Assembly: GCF_000975095.1 (NCBI RefSeq)
Contig: NZ_BBRD01000001.1
Span: 2,407,444-2,471,443, forward strand
DNA length: 64,000 nt
Direction: 5' to 3'
Source of the DNA: Demequina aestuarii
GTDB taxonomy: Bacteria > Actinomycetota > Actinomycetes > Actinomycetales > Demequinaceae
The notes below the pieces were generated by a model. The model had not been told where the DNA came from. It saw only the letters and a program-made list of their open reading frames with translations, and did not search any database. Made by a program: the position numbers and the translations under genes. Numbering within the stretch: position 1 is the stretch's first letter; each line of letters opens with the position of its first letter. Below, piece by piece: positions 18,101-26,450 of this stretch.

Positions 18101-19285
18101 ATGAATTCACGCACCACACTCGTCCGGATTGCAGCCGTCGCCGGACTCGCCCTCGTCGTCTCTGGCTGCAGCTCCTCCGACGACGAACCCGCCGCAGAAG
18201 AGACCACGGTCGCCTCTCTCGAGGCAGTCGACGACTCGACCGACATGCCCAACGTCGTGATTCTCGACGGGGGCGGCACCATCACCTCGACCGCGGTCGG
18301 CCCTGCGGAGTACACCGAGTACGGAGGCGATGGCGTCCCCAACGGCATCGTCGACATCCTGGACCGCATCCAGCCCGAAATCGCCGAGGTCGCAGACATC
18401 ACCATCGTGGACGGCGCGATTCCAGGCTCTTCGGCGCGCACGCTGACACGTGAGCTGTTCGACATGACCGGTCAGCTCGATGAGATCCTCGCCGACGACG
18501 CGGTGGACGCTGTCGTCGTCAACACCGGCACGAACATCATGGAGGAGATCGCCTACTGGGCAGACCTCACCGTGCAGTCAGAGAAGCCCGTGGTCTTCAC
18601 GGGTTCCATGCGTCAGTCGAACACCTTCTCATTCGACGGCGAAGCGAATCTGTTCAATGCGATCCGTCTCGCAGCGAGCCAGGAGACCTACTGCTACGGC
18701 ACCGTCATGCTGATGGCCGACGAGTACTTCGCGGCTCGCGAGGTCACCAAGACAGACGCGTGGCGTCCCGACACATTCAGTGGCGGACGCTACGGCGCTC
18801 TCGGCACAATCGACGGCTCGAACCAGCGGCACATGCGTGCGCCCGGCCGAGTGGAGGCATGCGGCACCGACGAGTGGTTCACCCCCTTCGACCTGAGCAC
18901 GGTCGAGTTCGAGGACCTCGCGAGCGCGGAGATCGTCTTCAGCTACGTCGAGGCGAGCCCGGTGCCGATCGAGGCCCTTGTCGAGGCAGGCGTGGACGGC
19001 ATTGTGACGGCGGGGCACGGCGCCGGCGGCATCTCGTCGACCCAAGCGGAGGCGCGTGAGGCCGGGGTTGACGATGGCACGGTGTTCGTGAGCACCACGC
19101 GCACTGGATCGGGCTCGATCTACGACACCGGCGAGCCGGATGTCATCGGCGGACTCGATCTCACCCCGCAGAAGGCCCGCGTGCTGCTTCAACTGGCACT
19201 GACCTTCGCCGAGGACACCGAGCAGGTGCGGGACTGGTTCCAGACGGTCGGAAACCCCGAGTTCTCGTACTCTCCCTCCGAGTAG
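18101..19285 (+). CDS. Secreted asparaginase-like lipoprotein with altered active site
   Basis: The 394-residue protein has a lipoprotein signal (lipobox VVSGC, lipidated Cys23) and an Asp/Glu-rich linker. It then shows the type II asparaginase fold: DGGGTITS carries the first catalytic Thr (Thr60), TGSMRQSNTFSFDG matches the usual AMRPSTSMSADG, and VTKT carries the catalytic Lys (Lys217). The second-triad motif, normally HGTD, reads N-T-G-T-N (141-145): the Thr is kept but the Asp is Asn145 and the His is Thr. The first motif also has Gly where the usual TGGT Thr sits. Activity on asparagine may be reduced or redirected. It is a single gene ending at a hairpin terminator. Confidence 0.85.
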   Translation: MNSRTTLVRIAAVAGLALVVSGCSSSDDEPAAEETTVASLEAVDDSTDMPNVVILDGGGTITSTAVGPAEYTEYGGDGVPNGIVDILDRIQPEIAEVADITIVDGAIPGSSARTLTRELFDMTGQLDEILADDAVDAVVVNTGTNIMEEIAYWADLTVQSEKPVVFTGSMRQSNTFSFDGEANLFNAIRLAASQETYCYGTVMLMADEYFAAREVTKTDAWRPDTFSGGRYGALGTIDGSNQRHMRAPGRVEACGTDEWFTPFDLSTVEFEDLASAEIVFSYVEASPVPIEALVEAGVDGIVTAGHGAGGISSTQAEAREAGVDDGTVFVSTTRTGSGSIYDTGEPDVIGGLDLTPQKARVLLQLALTFAEDTEQVRDWFQTVGNPEFSYSPSE

Positions 19286-19295
19286 CGAGAGCATT

Positions 19296-19331
19296 GTCAG
19301 GGCGGGCGATCGCATGGTCGCCCGCCCTGAC
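19296..19331. terminator. Bidirectional hairpin terminator between asparaginase and hppA
   Basis: A perfect 14-bp stem (GTCAGGGCGGGCGA / TCGCCCGCCCTGAC) with an 8-nt loop sits between the convergent stops at 19285 and 19346. There is no U-tract on either side, which is common in high-GC actinobacteria. Confidence 0.75.
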
Positions 19332-19345
19332 GTGCGTCCGGGCGG

Positions 19346-21721
19346 CTAGTGCGAGCCGCGGTCGTCGGAGCCTGCCGTGGCCCCCGGGTCCATGGCAGCC
19401 TGCGCCGAGTCACCTGGCGACGGCTCGTGATGGCCCTCGGACGCCACCGCGCGGTCCGCCACGCCTTCGAGGTCGGAGGCGTGCGAGCGGCGGGACGCAC
19501 CGGCGACGGCCACGATGGCGATCGCGGCGGCGAGGCCGGCGATTCCCCACCTGAGCCACGGGTTCGCGTCGTCTCCGTAGCTCGTCATGACCACCGCGGG
19601 GGCGATCAGCAGCGCGACGAGGTTCATCACCTTGATGAGCGGGTTGATGGCCGGGCCAGCGGTGTCCTTGAACGGGTCGCCGATGGTGTCGCCGATGACC
19701 GTCGCCTCGTGTGCGGGCGAGTTCTTGCCGCCGTGGTGGCCGTCCTCGACGATCTTCTTCGCGTTGTCCCACGAGCCGCCTGAGTTGGCAAGGAACACGG
19801 CCATCAGCACGCCGGTGCCGATGGCGCCGGCGAGGAACCCCGCGAGCGCACCCACGCCCAGGCCGAAGCCCACGAAGATGGGCGCCATCGCGGCGAGCAG
19901 GCCGGGCGTCGCGAGCTCGCGCAGGCTGTCGCGCGTGCAGATGTCCACGACGCGGCCGTACTGGGGCCGCACCTCGCCGGTCATGATCCCCGGGTACTCG
20001 CGGAACTGGCGGCGCACCTCGAACACGATCGCGCCGGCGGCCCTCGTGACCGCATCGATGGCGAGCCCCGAGAACAGGAACACGGTCGCGCCGCCGATGA
20101 TCACGCCCACCAGCGTCAGTGGGTTGATGACCTCGTACGAGAAGTCGGTGGCCGATGCGGCGGCGTCGGCGATCGCCTGGCTCACCGCATCGGAGTAGGA
20201 GCCGAACAGCGCGGTGGCGGCGAGCACGGCCGTCGCGATCGCGATGCCCTTGGTGACGGCCTTGGTGGTGTTGCCCACGGCGTCGAGGTCGGTGAGGATC
20301 TGAGCACCCTCGGCGTCGACCTCGCCCGACATCTCGGCGATGCCCTGCGCGTTGTCGGACACCGGGCCGAACGTGTCCATGGCCACGATCACGCCCACGG
20401 TGGTGAGCAGCCCGCAGCCGGCGAGCGCCACCAGGAAGAGGGACAGAGTGATCACGCCGCCGGCGACGAAGTACAGGATCACCACGGCGCCCGCGATGAC
20501 CGTCGCGGTGTAGACGGCGGACTCCAGCCCCAGGCCGATGCCGGAGAGCACCACGGTCGCGGCGCCGGTGCGGGAGGTCTCTGCCACGCGCTTGGTGGGC
20601 TTGGACCCCGTATCGGTGAAGTAGCCGGTCAGCCACAGGATCAGCCCCGCGAGGCCGATGCCCACGAATACGGCGACCGTGGCCATGATCCGGGGGTCCC
20701 CGGTGACGCCCTCGAGTGCGGCGGTGCCGATCTCGTCGAACGAGGCGGGCAGGTACACGAACGCGGCGATGGCAGCGAGCACGGCGCCGATCGCAGCGGA
20801 GGTGTAGAAGCCGCGGTTGATCGCGGCGAGGCCGGCCTCATCCTTGCGGATCTTGGTGATGAACACGCCGATCGCGGCGACGAATGCTCCGATGGCGGTC
20901 ACGATGAGCGGGAACACGAGGCCCTGCTCCCCCATCGCGGCCTTGCCGAGGATCAGCGCGGCGACCAGCATCACGGCGTACGACTCGAACAGGTCGGCCG
21001 CCATGCCGGCGCAGTCGCCCACGTTGTCGCCCACGTTGTCCGCGATGGTCGCGGCATTGCGCGGGTCGTCCTCAGGAATGTGCTGCTCGACCTTGCCGAC
21101 GAGGTCCGCCCCCACATCGGCCGCCTTGGTGAAGATGCCACCGCCCACGCGCATGAACATGGCGAGCAGCGCTGCCCCGAAGCCGAAGCCTTCCAGCACT
21201 GCTGCCGCGTCGCCGCGGTAGAAGAACACCACCGCGGAGGCGCCCACCAGGCCGAGGCCTACCACTGACATCCCCACGGCGCCGCCGGTGCGGAACGCGA
21301 TGCGCGCGCCCTCCACGCGCCCGCCGGGCTGGGTGGCCGCGTGCGCCACCCGCACGTTGGCACGCACCGCGAGCCACATGCCCATGTAGCCGATGGTCGC
21401 CGAGAACCCGGCTCCCAGCAGGAAGAAGATCGAACGGCCGATGCGCACTCCCGTGTCTCCCGGGAGGAGGAACAGCAACGCGAACACGACTGCGGCGAAC
21501 AGCAGCAGCGTGCGGAACTGCCGGCTCAGGTACGCCGACGCCCCTTCTTGAATCGCACCGGCGATGTCACGCATCTTGTCCGAGCCGTCCGCGGATCTCA
21601 GCACCTGCTGTCGCAGCACATAGGAGAAGACCAGGGCGGCGGCACCGATCACTCCGATGATGGCAACGATGGTGAGGCTGGAACTTCCGACCTCGACGGC
21701 GGGGTTGACCACGTGATGCAT
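19346..21721 (-). CDS. hppA: Membrane-bound proton-translocating pyrophosphatase, K+-independent type
   Basis: The 791-residue, roughly 16-span protein hydrolyses cytosolic pyrophosphate and pumps protons. Substrate and Mg-binding motifs are complete: DVGADLVGKVE (202-212), DNVGDNVGDCAGMAADLFES (228-247), and GDTIGDPFKDTAGPAINPL near the C-terminus. The K+-dependence site reads GNTTKAVT, with Lys487 and Thr490, the pairing of K+-independent enzymes (K+-dependent ones have Ala at the Lys position). A hydrophilic acidic tail of about 45 residues (SHASDLEGVADRAVASEGHH) is extra. It is divergent from sigma C, with a 167-nt shared upstream region. Confidence 0.97.
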   Translation of the reverse strand: MHHVVNPAVEVGSSSLTIVAIIGVIGAAALVFSYVLRQQVLRSADGSDKMRDIAGAIQEGASAYLSRQFRTLLLFAAVVFALLFLLPGDTGVRIGRSIFFLLGAGFSATIGYMGMWLAVRANVRVAHAATQPGGRVEGARIAFRTGGAVGMSVVGLGLVGASAVVFFYRGDAAAVLEGFGFGAALLAMFMRVGGGIFTKAADVGADLVGKVEQHIPEDDPRNAATIADNVGDNVGDCAGMAADLFESYAVMLVAALILGKAAMGEQGLVFPLIVTAIGAFVAAIGVFITKIRKDEAGLAAINRGFYTSAAIGAVLAAIAAFVYLPASFDEIGTAALEGVTGDPRIMATVAVFVGIGLAGLILWLTGYFTDTGSKPTKRVAETSRTGAATVVLSGIGLGLESAVYTATVIAGAVVILYFVAGGVITLSLFLVALAGCGLLTTVGVIVAMDTFGPVSDNAQGIAEMSGEVDAEGAQILTDLDAVGNTTKAVTKGIAIATAVLAATALFGSYSDAVSQAIADAAASATDFSYEVINPLTLVGVIIGGATVFLFSGLAIDAVTRAAGAIVFEVRRQFREYPGIMTGEVRPQYGRVVDICTRDSLRELATPGLLAAMAPIFVGFGLGVGALAGFLAGAIGTGVLMAVFLANSGGSWDNAKKIVEDGHHGGKNSPAHEATVIGDTIGDPFKDTAGPAINPLIKVMNLVALLIAPAVVMTSYGDDANPWLRWGIAGLAAAIAIVAVAGASRRSHASDLEGVADRAVASEGHHEPSPGDSAQAAMDPGATAGSDDRGSH

Positions 21722-21888
21722 TCGTCCTCCTTGACGAATCGCGCCGCGGCGACGACGTTGTCGCGCGGTCGATCAGTATTCGGGGAGTCTAGGCGACGAT
21801 GGTCTGCGGGGCGCGATGCCACCCAACGGTGGCGACCAGTTGTACGTCGATACTGCAGCGGAACCAATAGTCGAGGACCGGAGGGGTC

Positions 21889-22449
21889 ATGTCTCAGTGG
21901 CAGGACACGATGGATCAGCTGGTGCGCACCCGGGAGCGCGCCCTGCTGTCCTATGCGTATCTGGTGTGCGGCAACCCCGTGCAGGCCCAGGACCTGGTGC
22001 AGGACGCCCTGGTGCGCACGTTCTCCAAAGAGCGCGCGGGCCTCACCGCCGTCAAGGCGGAGAGCTACGTGCGTCGTGCGATCACCACCATCTATGTCGA
22101 TCAGTACCGACGCGGTCAGCGCTGGCAACGGGTGCAGCACCTGTTCCGCCCGGAACGGCTCGCGCCTGATGAGTTCGGCCAAGTGGAGGCGGGCTCGGAG
22201 GTGTCCGATGCGCTCGCCACCCTTCCTCCACGCGTCCGGGCGTGCGTGGTGCTGAGGTTCTTCGACGACCTCACGGTTCCGCAGATCGGACGGGCGCTCG
22301 GCATCGCCGAAGGCACCGTCAAGCGCTACCTCAGCGACGGGATGACGCAGATGCAGCTCGCCCTCGGCCCGCTCGAGGACGCACCACAGGCTGACGCGGA
22401 CGAGACCCCGGTGGACTCGCCCCGCACGCACGGAAGGAATGAGTCATGA
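21889..22449 (+). CDS. ECF-type RNA polymerase sigma factor (SigE-like family), copy C
   Basis: The 186-residue paralogue of copies A and B has region 2 (ALLSYAYLVCGNPVQAQDLV, DALVRTF, YVRRAITTIYVDQYRR) and region 4 (LPPRVRACVVLRFFDDLTV, EGTVKRYLSDGMTQM), then an acidic tail of about 30 residues. The ribosome site GGAGGGG lies 3-4 nt before the ATG. It overlaps the following sensor gene by 4 bases (ATGA), as in the other modules. No 95-nt palindromic element is present upstream, unlike copies A and B. Confidence 0.92.
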   Translation: MSQWQDTMDQLVRTRERALLSYAYLVCGNPVQAQDLVQDALVRTFSKERAGLTAVKAESYVRRAITTIYVDQYRRGQRWQRVQHLFRPERLAPDEFGQVEAGSEVSDALATLPPRVRACVVLRFFDDLTVPQIGRALGIAEGTVKRYLSDGMTQMQLALGPLEDAPQADADETPVDSPRTHGRNES

Positions 22450-24347
22450 AGCTCTCAGACGCGCTCAGGGGCGCCGCGGACCGCGCGCCGGTGGAGCAGA
22501 TGCACGTCTCGACCGCCCACGCGGCGGGCAGGGTCAAGCGCGAGCGGGCGCTGCGCATGGGTGCGAACGGACTCGTGGGAGTCGGGGCGGCGGCGGTGGT
22601 CGCCGTGGGCGCCATCGGTCCGCTCGGCGTGGGGACGAGCGACGAGTCCGCCTCCGACGCGGCGGCGATGGGAGGCGCCGACCTTCCGGAGATGGCGGCC
22701 GAGGATTCCGCCGGAGGTGCCGCCGGCACGCGTCTCGCCGAACAATGGATGTGCGGCACCGAGTTCGCCGCGGACGACGGCGCGTGGGCATGGGGAGACT
22801 CGTCCGGCGTGACCTACACGGTGAGCGCGCCCGAGGTGGACGGCTCCGAGATCTGGCTGCCCAGCACCCTCGAAGCGAGCCGTCCCGTGGACCTGATCTC
22901 GGGATCTGACTACGTCGTGACGTGGGACGGCATCGTGGTCGGTCGATCCGTCAATGACACGCCGATCCAGTACGGCCCGGCGGACGAACCCATGCTCCCG
23001 GAGGAAGAGGTGTACGAGCGGCTCGACCCGGCGACCGAGTTCTCGACCCTCGAACAGTCGACCCAGCTCGACCCGGTGAACTGCTGGGATGGCGCGCCGC
23101 TGCCTGCCGGCGACTACGAGGTGCACCAGGCGTGGACCTTGGCGTACGCGGACGATGCAGCGGACCCTGCCGCCCCCACGGAGCCGACGGCCGAACCGGA
23201 CGCGTCGATCGACGGCGACGGCACCGCATCTGAAGGAGATCCCGCGTCAAACGAGAGCTCGGCCTCCAGCGATGACGCGCTTCCCGCGCCGGCGATGCCG
23301 GAACTCTTCCGCGTCGCCGCCGAGCCGCTCGACCTGACCATCGATGGTGAGCCGGTGGACGACCCGTTCGCGGCGTACCTCGACGGCGACACCCCGGTGG
23401 AACCGGTGCCGCTGCCGGAACCCATCGACCCTGAACCGCTCCCCGACGGCTACCTGACGCCGGATGTCGCTCGCCAGATGTTCGAAGCGAATCGGGTCGA
23501 CGGGGCCTGGGACATGGCGCCGGGTTCGCAGCGATGGGTGAAGGTGAACGACTCGGCATCGAGCGGTGACGACTGGACCGCAAACTTCTTCGGTTGTTCG
23601 TGGGACGGCAAGGAGGGTGCGTCGTTCCCTGCGACCTCGGCCGTGATAGACCTGTTGTCCACGGACGTGGACCTGCCTGCGCGCATCGACGTGAGCTATG
23701 GGTTCGTGGTGGATGGCAACCCGCTGGTGTCCTCGACCGTCAAGAACGCGTCGGAGTACACGATCCCGGGACAGGTGAGCCCACAGCCACAGCTATTCCT
23801 GGTGAAGGACGGCCGCGTGGTGGCGGAAGGGTTCCCGGTGAGCCTCCGTGACGAGGGCATCGGGATTGCGCGCACCGCCGAGGGTGGCGATGCAGCCACC
23901 GACATGATGATCGCGCCCAGTGACGGCGGCGCTCTCGAGCCCGGTCAGTCGCTGGAGGGTGAGTTCCTGTGGCGGGACATCAACGGGTGCTACTCCGAGT
24001 CGGGTCGCACCGAGGTGGAGCCCGGCACCTACACCGTGCTCACCATGCAGTCGCTCAGCCTCTCGAGTGCCTACCCGCCCGTGTACTACGAGGACCCCCA
24101 GCCGCTGCCCGAACTGAACGACTCTGCGCTGGTGGGGCCGGACACCGGGGACACCACCCTTGGCGGCGTGCCGCGGGAGGATTTCGGATTCGGCGGCGGT
24201 GACTCCGGTGCCGCGGGCTTCTCCGAACTGACGATCGACGGGCAGATCGAGCCCGACATCACGATCGCCCCGGCCCCCGACCAGGGCGAGTGGCTCGAGC
24301 TCCAGGCGTGGACGTCGCTCGGCACGATCAACGTCTCGGCTTCGTAG
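22446..24347 (+). CDS. Single-span extracellular sensor/anti-sigma-like protein C (two-repeat form)
   Basis: The product has 633 residues: a cytoplasmic N-terminus (1-38, with RVKRERALRMG), one membrane segment (about 40-62), and a large extracellular part. The outer part looks like two copies of the family domain. The first has WMCGTEF (Cys103), a DGIVVG strand, NCWDG and LPAGDYEV. The second has FGCSWDG, LFLVKDGRVVAEG, NGCYSES and VEPGTYTV. A disordered linker of about 50 residues rich in Ala, Asp, Glu, Pro and Ser joins them (near 235-290). It is translated with sigma C. The ligand and the link to sigma activity are unknown. Confidence 0.8.
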   Translation: MKLSDALRGAADRAPVEQMHVSTAHAAGRVKRERALRMGANGLVGVGAAAVVAVGAIGPLGVGTSDESASDAAAMGGADLPEMAAEDSAGGAAGTRLAEQWMCGTEFAADDGAWAWGDSSGVTYTVSAPEVDGSEIWLPSTLEASRPVDLISGSDYVVTWDGIVVGRSVNDTPIQYGPADEPMLPEEEVYERLDPATEFSTLEQSTQLDPVNCWDGAPLPAGDYEVHQAWTLAYADDAADPAAPTEPTAEPDASIDGDGTASEGDPASNESSASSDDALPAPAMPELFRVAAEPLDLTIDGEPVDDPFAAYLDGDTPVEPVPLPEPIDPEPLPDGYLTPDVARQMFEANRVDGAWDMAPGSQRWVKVNDSASSGDDWTANFFGCSWDGKEGASFPATSAVIDLLSTDVDLPARIDVSYGFVVDGNPLVSSTVKNASEYTIPGQVSPQPQLFLVKDGRVVAEGFPVSLRDEGIGIARTAEGGDAATDMMIAPSDGGALEPGQSLEGEFLWRDINGCYSESGRTEVEPGTYTVLTMQSLSLSSAYPPVYYEDPQPLPELNDSALVGPDTGDTTLGGVPREDFGFGGGDSGAAGFSELTIDGQIEPDITIAPAPDQGEWLELQAWTSLGTINVSAS

Positions 24348-24377
24348 GTCCACACACGGTCGCGCACGCGGCGCCGG

Positions 24378-24764
24378 TCATCCCGACTCCGCGTGCGCAG
24401 GGCCAGCCACCGCGGTCGCCCTCGCCTCGATGCGACCCCGCCGTAGCGACACCTCCACGGTGACCACGGCGCCCTCCACCGCGCACCGACGGGTGCGCGC
24501 ACCGTTGTCACCCGCGGCAGATGTCGCGGCGGCACACGCGCGAGCCGCAGGATCCCGTCCGAGCGCCCGCTCGCCCCGCGCCGCGTGCGCACCCGCCAGC
24601 GCCGCCTCGTCCACGGCGTGCTGAGCCGCGACCCTCACCGCAGACGCCGCCGCACCCGCCACGATCACCGCACCCACCATCACCACCACCATCACCAGGG
24701 CGAGCGTCAGGATGCTGGCGCTCCCGCTGTCAGACGTCCTCCTGTCGCCCGGGGTGAGCGTCAC
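24378..24764 (-). CDS. TadE-like pseudopilin-family membrane protein (Rv3654c-like)
   Basis: The 128-residue protein begins with a short hydrophilic N-terminus (DRRTSDSGSAS), then one long hydrophobic segment (about 15-40) leading into VRVAAQHAVDEAALAGAHAA, the pattern of the small TadE-like protein found beside actinobacterial tad loci. Two Cys (RACAAA, RRCAVEG) could form a disulfide. The GTG start at 24764 overlaps the stop of the preceding tadE gene (GTGA). It is the last gene of the tad operon. Confidence 0.75.
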   Translation of the reverse strand: MTLTPGDRRTSDSGSASILTLALVMVVVMVGAVIVAGAAASAVRVAAQHAVDEAALAGAHAARGERALGRDPAARACAAATSAAGDNGARTRRCAVEGAVVTVEVSLRRGRIEARATAVAGPAHAESG

Positions 24765-25114
24765 GGCGACACGCGTGCCACGGAGGTCGCTGAGGCGGCC
24801 GGCAGCCATCCCGGCCCGTCGATCTGCACGGTGACCCGGACGCTCTCGCCGGTGGCATCGACTCCCACCACCGCCTGGGGCACCGCCCGTGCGATCTCGG
24901 CCCGCGCCGCATCCGCGCCTTCGACGACGGCGATCCGTGCGCCTACGGACGCCGCCTCGGTCGCGACGACGCCCATGCGCGCCCACCCCACGGCGGCGAG
25001 GACGAGCCCCAGCACGATGACCACCGCTGGCAGCGCGGCCGCGAGCTCCACCGTCACCGTCCCGGCCTGGCGATCACCGGACCAGCGCCCCCGCCGCGGC
25101 GCCACCGCGCTCAC
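24761..25114 (-). CDS. TadE family pilus assembly protein
   Basis: The 117-residue protein has the TadE signature near its N-terminus (QAGTVTVELAAALP), followed by one membrane segment (about 22-45) and a small extracellular domain (VRVTVQIDGPGW). TadE-type pseudopilins assist assembly of Flp/tad pili. The GTG start overlaps the DUF4244 stop (GTGA), and the stop overlaps the next start. Confidence 0.82.
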   Translation of the reverse strand: MSAVAPRRGRWSGDRQAGTVTVELAAALPAVVIVLGLVLAAVGWARMGVVATEAASVGARIAVVEGADAARAEIARAVPQAVVGVDATGESVRVTVQIDGPGWLPAASATSVARVSP

Positions 25115-25305
25115 CCGAACGCCGAGCGCAGGATCCCCGCCAGCAGCTCCCGCACCTCCTCCGACCGCACCAGCGCGATCAGCACGCCCGCGAATGCTGC
25201 AGCCGCGACCGTCACGAGCGCGTACTCGGTGGTGGCCATGCCGTCGTCGTCGCGCGGGTCCCAGTGCCGGCCCTCGCGCTCATCGATCCACGTGTCCATC
25301 GTCAT
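25111..25305 (-). CDS. DUF4244 Flp-pilin-like small protein
   Basis: The 64-residue protein starts at the ATG at 25305, with GGAAGGG upstream. The sequence DDDGMATTEYALVT fits a class III prepilin processing site: Gly, cleavage, then Glu at +5 and Tyr at +6 of the mature protein. A single hydrophobic helix (TVAAAAFAGVLIALV) follows, and the tail is short. Known DUF4244 proteins sit between tadC and tadE in actinobacteria and are the likely pilin subunit. No prepilin peptidase gene is seen in this window. Confidence 0.82.
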   Translation of the reverse strand: MTMDTWIDEREGRHWDPRDDDGMATTEYALVTVAAAAFAGVLIALVRSEEVRELLAGILRSAFG

Positions 25306-25439
25306 CCCTTCCGGACCGCGACCCTCGCCGCCCATGCCCCACGCTGATGGACCGCGGAGTGCACCGCATCGGCGCCACCATCGAATGGTGGACCCGCCAC
25401 GCTCGGCGCCAGTTGGGGACAAGGGTCCACGCACCGCTG

Positions 25440-26450
25440 TCAGGGTGGGGGTGGCGGTGTCGGTGCCACGCTCGCCGGTGTCGGCACGTCGAGCGACCCC
25501 AGATCCGCGCCCACCACCACCGCGACGATGAGCGGCAGCACGCCCGCAAGCGCGAAGGCCGGCAGCAGGCACAGTGCGAGCGGCAGCGCCAGGCGAACAC
25601 CGAGCTCGCCAGCGGACCGCGCCGCATCACGCCGCGCGTCCCGATCAAGGCGCACCATCGCCGCACGAAGGCCGTGCCCGGCGGGCGCACCGGCCGACTG
25701 CGCGAGCGCCAAGGGACGGGCCAGCGCCTCGACCAGCGGCCCCTCCAGGTCCGGGGCGGTCCCGCCGTAGGCGTGCGCGGCCGCGAGCGCACGCAGCGGC
25801 CCGGCGGTGCGGGGGTCGGCGGCGTCGGCGGTGCGCGCCAGGGCCGTCGACACGTCGAGACCGGCCGCGAGCGCGGCGTCCACCAGGGCCAGCACCACCG
25901 GGACGGGCAGCCCCTCCGAGGCCGACACGGTGGCCGCCTTCACCAGCCGCGACATCCACCACGACCCGAGCCAGGTCAGCAGACCGGCGCCGCCCAGCAT
26001 CGCCCACCCCAGCGGGGACGCGATCAGCAGGCCGAGAGCGCCTGGGTCGACCGCTGCCGCCAGCCCCACACCCACGAGCGGCAGCCACCGCAGGATCCGC
26101 GCGCTCATCCGCGGACCCGCGAGCTGCGCCTCCGCAGCGTCACGCGCATCGCGGTCTCGCGCGACAGCATCGTCCACCCGAGCGAGCACCCTCGCGAGCG
26201 GCATGCCCGTGTCCCGCGCAAGAGTGCAGGCTGCCGCCACCGACTGCGCCGCCGTGCGGCCCCCGTTCCACACGGGAGCATCCGCGAGCGGCACGCCCTT
26301 GGAGTCCACCGGCACCCCCGCGAGCGTCCACGCGCGGATGGGCGGAAGGCCCGATTCGAGCAGCGCGATCGCATCGGCGAACAGCAACGAGACGTCGACC
26401 GAGGCCCCGCCGACCGCGCCCGTCTGACCTCGACGGCTAACCCACCGCAT
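25440..26450 (-). CDS. Tad secretion inner-membrane protein, apparent TadB-TadC fusion
   Basis: The product has 336 residues from the ATG at 26450, which overlaps the tadA 3' end by 14 bases. Two type II secretion F (GspF) units follow one another. Unit one is at about 15-130 (DVSLLFADAIALLESGLPPI, MPLARVLARVDDAV), with hydrophobic segments at 130-175. Unit two is at about 185-300 (LPVPVVLALVDAALAAGLDV, SAGAPAGHGLRAA), with hydrophobic segments at 290-320 and a proline-rich end. In mycobacteria these are two separate genes (Rv3658c, Rv3657c). The protein forms the membrane platform of the Flp pilus machine. Confidence 0.78.
   Translation of the reverse strand: MRWVSRRGQTGAVGGASVDVSLLFADAIALLESGLPPIRAWTLAGVPVDSKGVPLADAPVWNGGRTAAQSVAAACTLARDTGMPLARVLARVDDAVARDRDARDAAEAQLAGPRMSARILRWLPLVGVGLAAAVDPGALGLLIASPLGWAMLGGAGLLTWLGSWWMSRLVKAATVSASEGLPVPVVLALVDAALAAGLDVSTALARTADAADPRTAGPLRALAAAHAYGGTAPDLEGPLVEALARPLALAQSAGAPAGHGLRAAMVRLDRDARRDAARSAGELGVRLALPLALCLLPAFALAGVLPLIVAVVVGADLGSLDVPTPASVAPTPPPPP

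Noticed and set aside
22455..23126. Minus-strand frame opposite sensor C.
   Set aside because: It is His/Arg/Gly-rich with no motif; sensor C has membrane topology and family motifs, so the opposite frame is a shadow.
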